From positions 1-49,534 of the forward strand of contig NZ_LROM01000138.1 of NCBI RefSeq assembly GCF_001758785.1: a stretch of DNA of 49,534 nt. Direction: 5' to 3'. The position numbers and the translations under genes were made by a program. The first letter of the stretch is position 1. Every line of letters begins with the position of its first letter. Under the pieces are notes generated by a model. It did not search any database, had not been told where the DNA came from, and worked only from the letters and a program-made list of their open reading frames with translations. Of the stretch, positions 8,016-18,998 are shown piece by piece. The stretch comes from Duganella phyllosphaerae. GTDB taxonomy: Bacteria; Pseudomonadota; Gammaproteobacteria; Burkholderiales; Burkholderiaceae_D.

Positions 8016-9023
8016 ATGCATCCATCCGAGGTTTTATTCCAGGGTAATCGCCAGCCGCTCTTGCTGCCAGCTTGCGACCACTACGCCGGCTCCGAAAAGC
8101 TGATGCGTAAATCGATCGTCCTGCAACAAGAACTTGGTCCCGTATTCGACATCACGCTCGACTGCGAAGACGGCGCCAGCGCCGGCAACGAGGAGGCGCA
8201 CGCCCAGCTGGTCGCCGAACTGCTGGCCTCCCCGGACAATCATCACCGCCGCATTGGCGCCCGCGTCCACGATGTCCACAGCCCATTCTTTGCGCGCGAC
8301 ATCGAGGTCATCGCCGGCGGCGTGGGCGCGCAGGCGCTGGCCTACATCGTCCTGCCCAAGGTGAACAGCGTGGCCGAGGTGATTGACGCGATCGCCTTCA
8401 TCAACGGCCATGCGACGCAAGCCGGCCGCAGCGACCTGCCGGTGCACGTGCTGATCGAAACCCACGGTGCCCTGCGCGACGCCTACGACATCGCCGCCCT
8501 GCCCCAGGTTCAATGTCTGTCCTTCGGCATCATGGACTTCGTCTCGAGCCATTACGGCGCCATTCCCGGCGCGGCCATGCGCACGCCGGGCCAGTTTACC
8601 CACCCGCTGGTGGTGCGCGCCAAGCTCGAAATGGCAGCGGCCTGCCACGCCCACGGCAAGGTGCCGTCGCATAATGTCACCACCGAGATCAAGGATCCGG
8701 CCGTGGCCGCCAACGACGCCCAGCGCGCTGCCGCCGAATTCGGCTACACGCGCATGTGGAGCATCCACCCGGACCAGATCAAGCCGATCGTCAAGACGTT
8801 TACGCCGCGCCTGTCCGAAGTGAACGAAGCGGCCGCCATCCTGCACGAAGCGGCAAATGTCCAGTGGGGGCCCATCTCCCAAAATGGGCGCTTGCACGAC
8901 CGCGCCAGCTACCGATATTATTGGACCATCTTGCAGCGCGCCAGGCTCGCGGGGCTTACCCTGCCCGAGTCGGCTGCCGCATTGATGCAGCCACCCCCCG
9001 TCCACCCTCTGGAACCACACTGA
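8016..9023 (+). CDS. CitE-like CoA-ester lyase (HpcH/HpaI aldolase superfamily)
   Basis: A TIM-barrel lyase of 335 residues from the ATG at 8016. Superfamily motifs are visible: DCEDGA (residues 49-54; acidic metal/CoA site), ARVHD (about 82-86), the metal-ligand region VLIETHG and SFGIMDF. The substrate is unknown: malyl-CoA, citramalyl-CoA and similar esters are all possible. It is a stand-alone protein with no citrate lyase alpha or gamma subunit nearby, so it is not a citrate lyase component. An ORF start at 7911 would translate through the mdh terminator and was rejected. Its stop overlaps the next gene (TGATG). Confidence 0.85.
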   Translation: MHPSEVLFQGNRQPLLLPACDHYAGSEKLMRKSIVLQQELGPVFDITLDCEDGASAGNEEAHAQLVAELLASPDNHHRRIGARVHDVHSPFFARDIEVIAGGVGAQALAYIVLPKVNSVAEVIDAIAFINGHATQAGRSDLPVHVLIETHGALRDAYDIAALPQVQCLSFGIMDFVSSHYGAIPGAAMRTPGQFTHPLVVRAKLEMAAACHAHGKVPSHNVTTEIKDPAVAANDAQRAAAEFGYTRMWSIHPDQIKPIVKTFTPRLSEVNEAAAILHEAANVQWGPISQNGRLHDRASYRYYWTILQRARLAGLTLPESAAALMQPPPVHPLEPH

Positions 9024-9556
9024 TGTCCATCTCCAAAATCCTGCTGGCCTGCGGACTTGCCATGGCCTCGCTGAGCCTGGCCACCGCGCCGGCAGCGGCC
9101 GCCGTCGAAACCAAGCCGGCCGCCAAGAAAACCGTAAAGAAAGCCACCGCAAAATCCAAGGCCAAGGCCAAGAAAGCCGTGGAAGCGCCGGTCGTACCGA
9201 AAGAACCGAACCCGGAAGAAGACGAACCGGTGATCACCGACTCGAGCGTTACCGAGTTCGATTGCGAACTGGGCAACAAGGTCGCCATCTACCAGAACGT
9301 GGGCGACGTCGACCATATCGCGCTGCGCTGGAAAAAGCGCCTGCACCGCCTGACGCGCGTAGGCACCACCACCGGCGCCCAGCGCTTCGAAAACCAGCTG
9401 TACGGCCTGATCTGGATCGGTATTCCGGCCAAGAGCATGCTGCTCGATTCGAAACTCAATCGCCAGCTGGCCAACGAGTGCCGCACACCGGAGCAACTGC
9501 AACCGGTCGCCATCACTGAAAAGCCGGTCGAGTCGACCACCACCGTGGTGCAGTAA
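9023..9556 (+). CDS. Secreted or periplasmic protein with an MliC-like C-terminal domain
   Basis: It has 177 residues and its ATG overlaps the stop of the preceding lyase gene. A signal peptide (residues 1-27, ending in Ala-Ala-Ala) is followed by a Lys/Ala-rich linker (29-53) and an acidic Pro-rich stretch. A compact domain of about 75 residues lies between two cysteines (Cys81 and Cys153). Its spacing, with FDC at the start, TGAQRFEN, GLIWIG and a final Cys, resembles the MliC/PliC family of c-type lysozyme inhibitors. That assignment is by pattern only. The lysine-rich linker may bind anionic cell-wall polymers. Confidence 0.6.
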   Translation: MSISKILLACGLAMASLSLATAPAAAAVETKPAAKKTVKKATAKSKAKAKKAVEAPVVPKEPNPEEDEPVITDSSVTEFDCELGNKVAIYQNVGDVDHIALRWKKRLHRLTRVGTTTGAQRFENQLYGLIWIGIPAKSMLLDSKLNRQLANECRTPEQLQPVAITEKPVESTTTVVQ

Positions 9557-9640
9557 GGCGTTTTGGCCGGCCGCGCACGCTTGCGCACGGTCGGCACTGT
9601 TTTAGTTCATCATTTGACGATACCCACTGAAGGAGATGTC

Positions 9641-12349
<2,709 letters not shown>

Positions 12350-12354
12350 CGGTC

Positions 12355-12443
12355 GTTTAAAAAAGATCGCAGCGTCGTTGCAGCGCCTTGCCGTGCAGGC
12401 GCACTGTCTGCGGCGCTGCGCCTCGCTGCGATGATTTTTAAAC
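12355..12443. repeat. Long imperfect hairpin downstream of acnA
   Basis: Outer arms 12355-12374 and 12424-12443 match at 18 of 20 positions as an inverted repeat (GTTTAAAAA, two mismatches, ATCGCAGCG). An inner 8-bp stem (GCAGCGCC and GGCGCTGC) extends the structure, so the whole 89 bases can fold as one hairpin. It lies between the acnA stop and a classic terminator. Confidence 0.6.
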
Positions 12444-12459
12444 AACCTCGTGATTGGAA

Positions 12460-12486
12460 AGCGCCGGCTAGTCCGGCGCTTTTTTT
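12460..12486 (+). terminator. Rho-independent terminator of acnA
   Basis: A perfect stem, AGCGCCGG and CCGGCGCT around CTAGT, is followed by a run of T. Confidence 0.85.
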
Positions 12487-12609
12487 ATGCCTGCACCATC
12501 GGTAGCCTTGATTTACGGGTTTCATCTACAATATGGTGCATAAGGGTTATGATCTGCATGACCGATCCGTTTTTTATTGCTTTCCCTTACCTGAGAATTT
12601 TATAGCGCC

Positions 12610-13875
12610 ATGCGTCGTCCATCTAAAGATTCATCCCAAAAATTGTCCGCCGAGAGCCAGCGCCTGGTCAGCCATGCGCAGGCAGTCGGGCAAGCTGCCA
12701 GCCGTCTTGAAGAGCGGGCCTGGGAGCGCAGCCTCGATGCGCAGCTGCAAAAGCTGCTCAAGACCGGCCACCAGGACACCATCGACGCCACCCTCAACGC
12801 CCTGTTCCGCGAAGACCTCAATGCCTACGACGTCCTGATGGACGGCGTGGAAGCGGCCAGCGAATCGAGCTCCATCATGCTCGAGACCGCCGACGGTGTG
12901 TCCAAGCCCTACGATGTGCTGCTGGTTGCCGCGCCGATCCTGGCCTGGACCCGTTTCGCCATCGCTTCGGGTCCGATCCCGGCCGATATCCTGACCACGC
13001 TGTCGGCCCACTTCTCGGCCCACTTGCTGGCCGACGGCACGCAGATGGCGATGTCGCCCACGCTGTTCTCGATCGACCAGCTGCCGCGCAGCCACGTGGA
13101 AACCTGGGGCAAGGTGCACAAGCTGGCGCAGGCCGCCCTCAAGGGCACCGTGCTCAAGGCCGACACCAAGGTGCCGGAAACCGCGCCATTCCTGGCCGAT
13201 ACGCGCTACCTGATGGTGGCCGTGGTGGCGCCGGCCGGCGCCCCGCTGTTCCGCTGGCAGATGCCGGCGCACCAGGCCAACTTCGCTACCGAGCGCGCCA
13301 ACGTGCTGGAACAATGGCGCGCGCAGGCCACGCCGACGGTCAACCGCCTGCTGCCAGGCTGCGGCGTGGAATTGCTGCTGCCGGAAGCCTATTACATGGC
13401 CTGCCGCGAAGCGGACAAGCAAATCCGCCCGGTCTCGATCCGCGCTGCCGTGCACTACCTCACGCACACGCTGGCGATCGAACCGTCGGAACTGCGCGCC
13501 GTCATCGCCGGCTTCGGTGAAGAAAATGGCGAAGGCCAGATCGACGAATACCGCGTGGCATTCACCCGCCGCTCGTCGCCCGACGTGATCTACGGCGTGG
13601 TGTGGCCCTTGTACGGCCAGGAAGACGAGGAAGGCACGCCGCCGGAAGGCCCGACCGCGCTGCTGCCCACGGTGCAAAAACCGATCACGCCGATGGACGA
13701 CATCGTCAACCACCTGAACGAAGCGGGCGTCACGCAGATCAAGCGCCATGCCGAGCGTTACGTGGTGGAGTTCTGCGACGACTGCGGCGCGCCGCTGTTT
13801 GCCGACCCGGTCGGCGAGCTGGCGCACGCCGAGATGCCGGAAGATACCCCTACCGGGACCGAGCACTTCCATTAA
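12610..13875 (+). CDS. DUF2863 family protein
   Basis: A 421-residue cytoplasmic protein matching the betaproteobacterial DUF2863 family, whose function is unknown. An N-terminal helical, charged region (residues 1-75) precedes a long alpha/beta region with a conserved-looking PYDVLLVAAPILAWTRF segment. The C-terminus has a short CDDCGAPLFADPVGE motif (a CxxCG pair) that could bind metal, although only two cysteines are present. It has its own upstream region after the acnA terminator and is followed directly by a terminator, so it is probably monocistronic. Confidence 0.8.
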   Translation: MRRPSKDSSQKLSAESQRLVSHAQAVGQAASRLEERAWERSLDAQLQKLLKTGHQDTIDATLNALFREDLNAYDVLMDGVEAASESSSIMLETADGVSKPYDVLLVAAPILAWTRFAIASGPIPADILTTLSAHFSAHLLADGTQMAMSPTLFSIDQLPRSHVETWGKVHKLAQAALKGTVLKADTKVPETAPFLADTRYLMVAVVAPAGAPLFRWQMPAHQANFATERANVLEQWRAQATPTVNRLLPGCGVELLLPEAYYMACREADKQIRPVSIRAAVHYLTHTLAIEPSELRAVIAGFGEENGEGQIDEYRVAFTRRSSPDVIYGVVWPLYGQEDEEGTPPEGPTALLPTVQKPITPMDDIVNHLNEAGVTQIKRHAERYVVEFCDDCGAPLFADPVGELAHAEMPEDTPTGTEHFH

Positions 13876-13900
13876 AAAAGGCCCGCAAGGGCCTTTTTTT
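13874..13900. terminator. Bidirectional terminator between the DUF2863 and copper-storage genes
   Basis: GGCCC and GGGCC form a stem around GCAA, with six or more A on the left and seven T on the right. It serves both convergent genes and overlaps the DUF2863 stop codon. Confidence 0.85.
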
Positions 13901-13920
13901 ACGTCGCTTGCTACGTCGCG

Positions 13921-14265
13921 TCAGGCCGATGCAGGCCCGGCGCCAGCACCGAGGCACGCCTGTTCGCAGCGACGGCAAGCGTCGGCACATGCCTGGCAAT
14001 GCGCTGCCGTATGACTGGCGCACTCGCTCGCGCACTGGGTGCAGATGGCGGCGCACTGTGCGCATATCGCCTCCAGGAATTCGCTGGCCCGCGCGGCGTA
14101 ACTCGCAGTGAGGCGGCACATGAGCGCACAGTCGATGTCGAGCCTGATACAGCGCGCCATCATCGTGACATCGTCTTCTGCCAGACACGACGAAGCACAC
14201 CGGTCGCACGCAGTGGCGCATGCATTACACGCGTCGATGATCTCCTGTAGCTGTAGTTGATCCAT
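13921..14265 (-). CDS. Four-helix-bundle copper-storage protein (Csp3-like)
   Basis: A 114-residue protein with 18 cysteines, mostly spaced CxxC, CxxxC or CxxxxC along predicted helices (DACNACATACDRCASSC, CAQCAAICTQCASEC, HCQACADACRRCEQAC). This is the pattern of the DUF326/Csp family, whose cysteines line the core of a four-helix bundle and bind many Cu(I) ions. There is no signal peptide or Tat motif, so it is the cytosolic Csp3 type. GGAGGGATT gives a good ribosome binding site before the ATG at 14265. No copper regulator or exporter lies next to it. Confidence 0.88.
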   Translation of the reverse strand: MDQLQLQEIIDACNACATACDRCASSCLAEDDVTMMARCIRLDIDCALMCRLTASYAARASEFLEAICAQCAAICTQCASECASHTAAHCQACADACRRCEQACLGAGAGPASA

Positions 14266-14286
14266 AATCCCTCCGGTCAGAATTGT

Positions 14287-14490
14287 TCATTGAAATCGTG
14301 CGGTGGTCGCGTGAGGCCTGGCGATCCGCATATACAGCACGCGCTTCAAAATCTTCCCGTCCACGCCATTTGCCACCAGGTACCGGTTCGCCTCCGCACT
14401 GCCGGCGATCGCCTGCAACGCTATGCCGTTATCGACGATTTGCTGCATGCGCTCATCGGTACGGAGACGGAATTTCCTTGCCCTGGCCAT
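14287..14490 (-). CDS. Small basic hypothetical protein
   Basis: It has 67 residues from the ATG at 14490, which follows GGAGG by 5 bases. A start at 14562 would add a leader with no ribosome binding site. The protein is Arg/Lys-rich at the N-terminus (ARARKFRLRTDERM) and has a predicted helical centre. I do not recognise the family. It lies 21 bases upstream of the Csp3 gene on the same strand and may be co-transcribed with it. Confidence 0.55.
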   Translation of the reverse strand: MARARKFRLRTDERMQQIVDNGIALQAIAGSAEANRYLVANGVDGKILKRVLYMRIARPHATTARFQ

Positions 14491-14602
14491 GACGTCCTCC
14501 AAGTGTTGGGAGTAGCACGATCTTATCCCCCCAAATACAGTCGTGCTTGTAGGCAGGCGCAAAGAGACCGAGTAAGAAAAGCCCTACGTCGCATGGACGA
14601 AA

Positions 14603-14634
14603 AAAAACCCCGCTCTTCATCGAAGGTCGGGGTT
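14603..14634 (-). terminator. Terminator of the M14-CYTH operon
   Basis: Read on the minus strand, AACCCCG and CGGGGTT form a stem with a 15-base loop, followed by a run of eight T. Confidence 0.75.
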
Positions 14635-14669
14635 GCTCGTCCGTGGACCGGCGGACTACAGCCGTTTCG

Positions 14670-15134
14670 TTACCAGTTGCAGTACGGATGCCTGATCAGG
14701 TTGGAGTTGTAGTAGCGCGCGTCGTCGGTCACTTCGTCACTCACCCAGTCAGGCTGATCGAACGCCTCGTCTTCGGCGCCCAGTTCGATCTCGGCCACCA
14801 CCAGTCCCGCGTTCGCGCCGAGGAATTCATCGACTTCCCACACGTGCGCGCCAACGGCGATCTTGCGCCGGTATTTTTCGATCAGCGGCTGCTCGCACAG
14901 GCCGTCGAGCAATTCGGCGGCGTCAGCCACGGGAATCGGATACTCCCACTCGCCGCGCGTGGCGCCCACGCTTTTGCTCTTGATGGTGATGACGGCGCGC
15001 TCGCCCTCGATACGCACGCGCACCGTGCGCTCCTTTTGCGAGGACAGGTACCCCTGGCGGAAGAACACCGGCTCGCCCAGCGTCTTCCAGGCGCTGCCCT
15101 GCACCAGGAATTTGCGCTCGATCTCGACGCCCAT
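14670..15134 (-). CDS. CYTH-domain protein (triphosphate tunnel metalloenzyme)
   Basis: A single-domain CYTH protein of 154 residues. It begins with the signature EIERKF (residues 4-9). Alternating charged strands typical of the tunnel follow (RVRIEGERAVITIKSK, EKYRRKI, WEVDEFLG, VVAEIEL). Short bacterial CYTH proteins usually hydrolyse inorganic triphosphate or related triphosphates with Mg2+. It starts 2 bases after the stop of the M14 peptidase gene, so the two are translationally linked. Confidence 0.9.
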   Translation of the reverse strand: MGVEIERKFLVQGSAWKTLGEPVFFRQGYLSSQKERTVRVRIEGERAVITIKSKSVGATRGEWEYPIPVADAAELLDGLCEQPLIEKYRRKIAVGAHVWEVDEFLGANAGLVVAEIELGAEDEAFDQPDWVSDEVTDDARYYNSNLIRHPYCNW

Positions 15135-15136
15135 GA

Positions 15137-16264
15137 TCAGTAGTCGTCCAGCGACAGCAGGATCGGTTGCAGGATGGACGCGCCGAGCGCCGCCGAGCGG
15201 GCGCCGTTCCAGCCCACGCGCGGATCGGGCAGATCGGCGTTGTCCTTGAACGGCATTTCGAGCGTCAAGGCCAGGCAGCCGAAGTGATGGCCCACGTACT
15301 TGGAAGCGAGCGTGAGCATGTCTTCCTTGTACTTGCTGGCCGCGTAGCCTACCTTGTCCTGGAAGTCCGGCGTGGCGTTCTTGTAGCGGTCGATGAAGGC
15401 CTGCTGCTTGGCGCGGCGCTCGTCGCTGAAGTTTTCCAGCATCTCGTTACCGGCCACGAAGTTGTAGGGCAGCGCTTCGTCGCCGTGGATGTCGAAGAAC
15501 ATGTCGATGCCGGTCTCGTGCATCTTCTGTTTGACGCACAATACTTCGGGGCTGCGCTCGAGGGTTGGCGTCATCCACTCGCGATTGAGGTTGGCGCCGG
15601 CCGCGTTGGTGCGCAGGTTGCCGCGCACCGAGCCGTCCGGGTTCATGTTCGGCACGATGTAGAAGACGCAGCGCTGCAGCAGCTTGCGGGCGATCGGATT
15701 GGCGTCGTCGAGCAGCGAATCGATCAGGCCTTCGATAAACCATTCGGCCATCGATTCGCCCGGGTGCTGGCGTGCGATGAACCAGATTTTTTTCGGTGCA
15801 TCGGGCTCGCCGATCACCACCAGGTTCATGTCCCGGCCATCGACCGTGCTACCCAGGTCCTGGACCTTCGCCAGCGGGTGCTCGCCCACTTCGCCCAACA
15901 GGCGCAGGTGGCGCTCGAACGAATATGGCTCGAAGTAGGCGTAGTAGATGCTGTCGGTATCGGGCGTGTGCTTGATGGTCATGACCGCGCCGTCAAAGCT
16001 GGTGGGCACGCGGAACCAGGTTTCGCCATCGTAGCTGGCCACTGCGTTGTAGTTCTCGTAGCCCTTGGCGTAGGTGGCTTCGCCGGCGTTGAGAACACGC
16101 ATGCGCACCGCCTGCCCCGCCGCGCCTTGCAGGCGGAAATGGAACCACTGGTGGATGTCCGCGTGCGAGTCCTTGCGCAGCTTGAGGTCGATGGCGTCGG
16201 CGGTTTCCGCGCGCACCACTTCGATGGCGCCCGAGTCGAAATTCTGGCTGATTTTGATGGTCAT
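15137..16264 (-). CDS. M14-family zinc carboxypeptidase, cytosolic CCP (Nna1-like) type
   Basis: A 375-residue protein with the arrangement of cytosolic carboxypeptidases: an N-terminal beta-sandwich (about residues 1-125) and an M14 catalytic domain. Zinc ligands are His167 and Glu170 (RQHPGES) and His260 (DIHGDE). The catalytic Glu336 lies in TLEMPF. NMNPDG and GANLNREW are also present. Eukaryotic members remove glutamates from tubulin tails; bacterial substrates are mostly unknown. There is no signal peptide. The ATG at 16264 was chosen because the longer ORF adds unrelated residues. It is the first gene of a pair with the CYTH gene. Confidence 0.9.
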   Translation of the reverse strand: MTIKISQNFDSGAIEVVRAETADAIDLKLRKDSHADIHQWFHFRLQGAAGQAVRMRVLNAGEATYAKGYENYNAVASYDGETWFRVPTSFDGAVMTIKHTPDTDSIYYAYFEPYSFERHLRLLGEVGEHPLAKVQDLGSTVDGRDMNLVVIGEPDAPKKIWFIARQHPGESMAEWFIEGLIDSLLDDANPIARKLLQRCVFYIVPNMNPDGSVRGNLRTNAAGANLNREWMTPTLERSPEVLCVKQKMHETGIDMFFDIHGDEALPYNFVAGNEMLENFSDERRAKQQAFIDRYKNATPDFQDKVGYAASKYKEDMLTLASKYVGHHFGCLALTLEMPFKDNADLPDPRVGWNGARSAALGASILQPILLSLDDY

Positions 16265-16296
16265 GGTCGATCCAATATAGGTAAATACCGATGACG

Positions 16297-17460
16297 CTAT
16301 TTTACCAGCGGCGGCAGGGTGTGCAGCGCCACGCCCTCGATCACATCCACCTTGGATTCCCACGGCCTCGACGCGATCATGCGCTGCGCCTCTTCATAGC
16401 CGGCCTGCCAGCGCGCGCTGATCCCGGTGGACGAAAAATCGATGTCCTTGGTATGGTCCTCGTCGCCGATGCGCGGCGCCACCAGCGACAGCACGTGCAT
16501 GGTGGTGCCGCAGCCCCAGCACGACAGGTCGCGCACCTCGGGCAGCGCCGCGATCTCGGGCGGCAGGTGCAGGCTCAGTTCGCGGATCACGTGACGCAGC
16601 CGGTGCAGCTTGCGCTGCTGCTCGATCTGGCTCGAGCGGCTGGCGTACTGGATCTCTTTCTGCTTGTCGAGCACGTCGAGGATGCTTTGCGGTTCCGGGC
16701 CATCCGGGTTCCACACCTGCACCGAGAAGATCACCGAGCTGCGGCGCGGTTCGTCATCGAGCACCGCTTCGATCGGCGTGTTGGAATAGATGCCGCCGTC
16801 CCAGTACGGTTCGCCGTCGATACGCACGGCCGGAAAAGCGGGGGGCAGCGCGGCGGACGCCATCACGTGGTCGGCAGTGAGCGTGTCGCGGCTGCTGTCG
16901 AAGTAGCGCATGGCGCCGTTGCGGGCATTGACCGCACCGATGGTGAAGCGCGGCTGCTGGTGATTGAGGTAGTCGTAATCGATCAGCTGTTCGAGCGTGG
17001 CGCGCAGCGGGCCGGTTTGATAGAACGACGCATGCTCCACGCCGACTTTCGCATCGGGATTCCACCAGGCGGTGGGATTCGGTTCGAAAAACGCAGGGAT
17101 GCCCTGCCCGATCGTGACGGCGTTGGCGAACGTGCGCGGCAAGGACGTCACGCCGAGTGCGTTGCGCTCCATCCGTTCCCAGAATTCGCGCAGGCGCTCG
17201 AGGCGCTGTGCCGGTGGATTGCCGGCGATGATGGCGCCGTTGATGGCGCCGATCGAGGTACCGATCACCCAGTCGGGTTCCAGCCCCGCCTCGTGCATGG
17301 CCTGGTACACGCCCAGCTGGTAAGCGCCCAAGGCGCCGCCGCCCTGCAGGACCAGGACAACCTGGCCAACAGGGGGCGACGAGGCGGAGTTCGAAGCAGG
17401 TGCGGGGGTGCGGTTCAAACGGTACTCCACGTTGGTGGCAACGTGGAGATTGTAGTGCAC
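16297..17460 (-). CDS. Patatin-like phospholipase
   Basis: A 387-residue patatin with the Ser-Asp dyad: oxyanion loop GGGALGAYQLG (about residues 40-50), nucleophile Ser69 in GTSIG and Asp221 in WDGG. The C-terminal third (about 270-380) is typical of patatins carrying a DUF3734-type extension. There is no signal peptide. The first codon is a GTG directly after the catalase stop codon, so the genes abut with no gap. The ribosome binding site is weak and the first 30 residues are poorly conserved in character, so a later start is possible. Confidence 0.88.
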   Translation of the reverse strand: MHYNLHVATNVEYRLNRTPAPASNSASSPPVGQVVLVLQGGGALGAYQLGVYQAMHEAGLEPDWVIGTSIGAINGAIIAGNPPAQRLERLREFWERMERNALGVTSLPRTFANAVTIGQGIPAFFEPNPTAWWNPDAKVGVEHASFYQTGPLRATLEQLIDYDYLNHQQPRFTIGAVNARNGAMRYFDSSRDTLTADHVMASAALPPAFPAVRIDGEPYWDGGIYSNTPIEAVLDDEPRRSSVIFSVQVWNPDGPEPQSILDVLDKQKEIQYASRSSQIEQQRKLHRLRHVIRELSLHLPPEIAALPEVRDLSCWGCGTTMHVLSLVAPRIGDEDHTKDIDFSSTGISARWQAGYEEAQRMIASRPWESKVDVIEGVALHTLPPLVK

Positions 17461-18924
17461 TTATCCCAGTTGCACACCGCGCGCTTTCAGCGCGGCCCGC
17501 ACGCCGGCGCCGTAGGCCGGATCGGCCTGGTCGAAGTGGCCCAGCTGGCGCTCGATGATCTCGGCGCTCACCTGCGACAGCGGACCGGAGATGTTGTCGA
17601 ACAGGTTCTGCTTTTCTTGCGCCGGCATCAGGCGGAACAGGTTACCGGCCTGGGTGTAATCGTCCTCCTTGCCGCGGCCGTCGTAGCGGCCGGCCGCGCC
17701 GTGCAGCGCCAGCCCCGGTTCGCCGTGGCCCATGCCTTGCGGATTGCTGCCATTGCTGTCCACCGGCTGGTAGTTCGGCGCCGCGCCGCCGTTGGCAATC
17801 GCCATGGCGCCGTCGCGCTGCTGGTTGTGGAACGGGCAGCGTGGCGCGTTCACCGGCAGGTGCTGGTGGTTCACCCCAACGCGGTACAACTGGGCGTCGT
17901 GGTAGGCGAACAGGCGCGCCTGCAGCATCTTGTCGGGCGAGTAGCCCAGGCCCGGCACCACGTTCGATGGCGACAATGCAGCCTGCTCCACTTCCGCGTG
18001 GTAGTTGAGCGGGTTGCGATTGAGTTCGAACACGCCTACGGGAATCAGCGGGAAGTCCGCGTGCGGCCACACCTTGGTCAGATCGAACGGGTTCCAGCCG
18101 GTGCGCTCTTCCCATGCTGCCAATTCCGCTTCGGTGGCCACTTGCAGGTGCACGTCCCAGCGCGGGAAGTCGCCGCCAGCAATCGCGCCGAACAGGTCGC
18201 GCTGGGCATAATCGGGATCTTCACCGGCGATGCGCATGGCCTCGGCAGCGGGCAGGTTCTTGATGCCCTGCTGGGTCTTGAAGTGCCATTTGCAGTACAC
18301 GCGCTCACCAGCGTCGTTGATCAGGCTGAACGTGTGGCTGCCGAAACCGTCCATGTGACGGTAGCCGTCAGGTGTGCCGCGATCGGAGAACAGCATCGTC
18401 ACCTGGTGCAGGCTTTCCGGCGTCCGGCTCCAGAAGTCGAACATCATGGTCGGCGATTTCAGATTCGTTTGCGGGTCGCGCTTCTGGGTGTGGATGAAGT
18501 CGGGGAACTTGATGCCGTCCTTGATGAAGAACATCGGCGTGTTGTTGCCCACCAGGTCCCAGTTGCCGTCCTCGGTGTAAAAGCGCATGGCGAAGCCGCG
18601 CGGATCGCGTTCGGTGTCGGCGCTGCCCTTTTCGCCCCCCACGGTGGAAAAGCGCACGAAGGTATCGGTTTGCTTGCCGACGGCGGCGAACAGCTTGGCC
18701 TTGGTAAACCGGGTGATGTCGTGGGTGACGGTGAAGGTGCCGTAAGCGCCCGAACCCTTGGCGTGGACCACCCGCTCCGGGATGCGTTCGCGGTTGAAGT
18801 GCTGGAGTTTTTCGAGCAGGTGGAAGTCTTGCAGCAGCAGCGGACCGCGTGGGCCGGCGGACAGCGAATTCTGGTTGTCGGCGACAGGAATGCCGGAGGC
18901 GGTGGTAATTGGTGGCTGGTTCAT
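17461..18924 (-). CDS. katA: Monofunctional heme catalase (small-subunit type)
   Basis: Disproportionates hydrogen peroxide. It has 487 residues, as in small-subunit (clade 3) catalases. The distal heme residues are His54 (FNRERIPERVVHAKG) and Asn127 (GNNTPMFF). The proximal heme ligand is Tyr341 in RLFAYHD. AAGGAG lies 9 bases before the ATG. It is followed with no gap by a patatin phospholipase, suggesting coupled detoxification and turnover of oxidised lipid. A second, unrelated peroxide enzyme (katG) lies about 9 kb away. Confidence 0.95.
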   Translation of the reverse strand: MNQPPITTASGIPVADNQNSLSAGPRGPLLLQDFHLLEKLQHFNRERIPERVVHAKGSGAYGTFTVTHDITRFTKAKLFAAVGKQTDTFVRFSTVGGEKGSADTERDPRGFAMRFYTEDGNWDLVGNNTPMFFIKDGIKFPDFIHTQKRDPQTNLKSPTMMFDFWSRTPESLHQVTMLFSDRGTPDGYRHMDGFGSHTFSLINDAGERVYCKWHFKTQQGIKNLPAAEAMRIAGEDPDYAQRDLFGAIAGGDFPRWDVHLQVATEAELAAWEERTGWNPFDLTKVWPHADFPLIPVGVFELNRNPLNYHAEVEQAALSPSNVVPGLGYSPDKMLQARLFAYHDAQLYRVGVNHQHLPVNAPRCPFHNQQRDGAMAIANGGAAPNYQPVDSNGSNPQGMGHGEPGLALHGAAGRYDGRGKEDDYTQAGNLFRLMPAQEKQNLFDNISGPLSQVSAEIIERQLGHFDQADPAYGAGVRAALKARGVQLG

Positions 18925-18998
18925 GCTATGACTCCTTGTTATTTAATAGACTGAGGCTATTGTAACGGTGCGCAGCGATAAGTAAAAACTATAAATAT

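Noticed and set aside
16291..18954. Long plus-strand open frame opposite the patatin and catalase genes
   Set aside because: It spans two unrelated real genes on the other strand and shows no recognisable domain.
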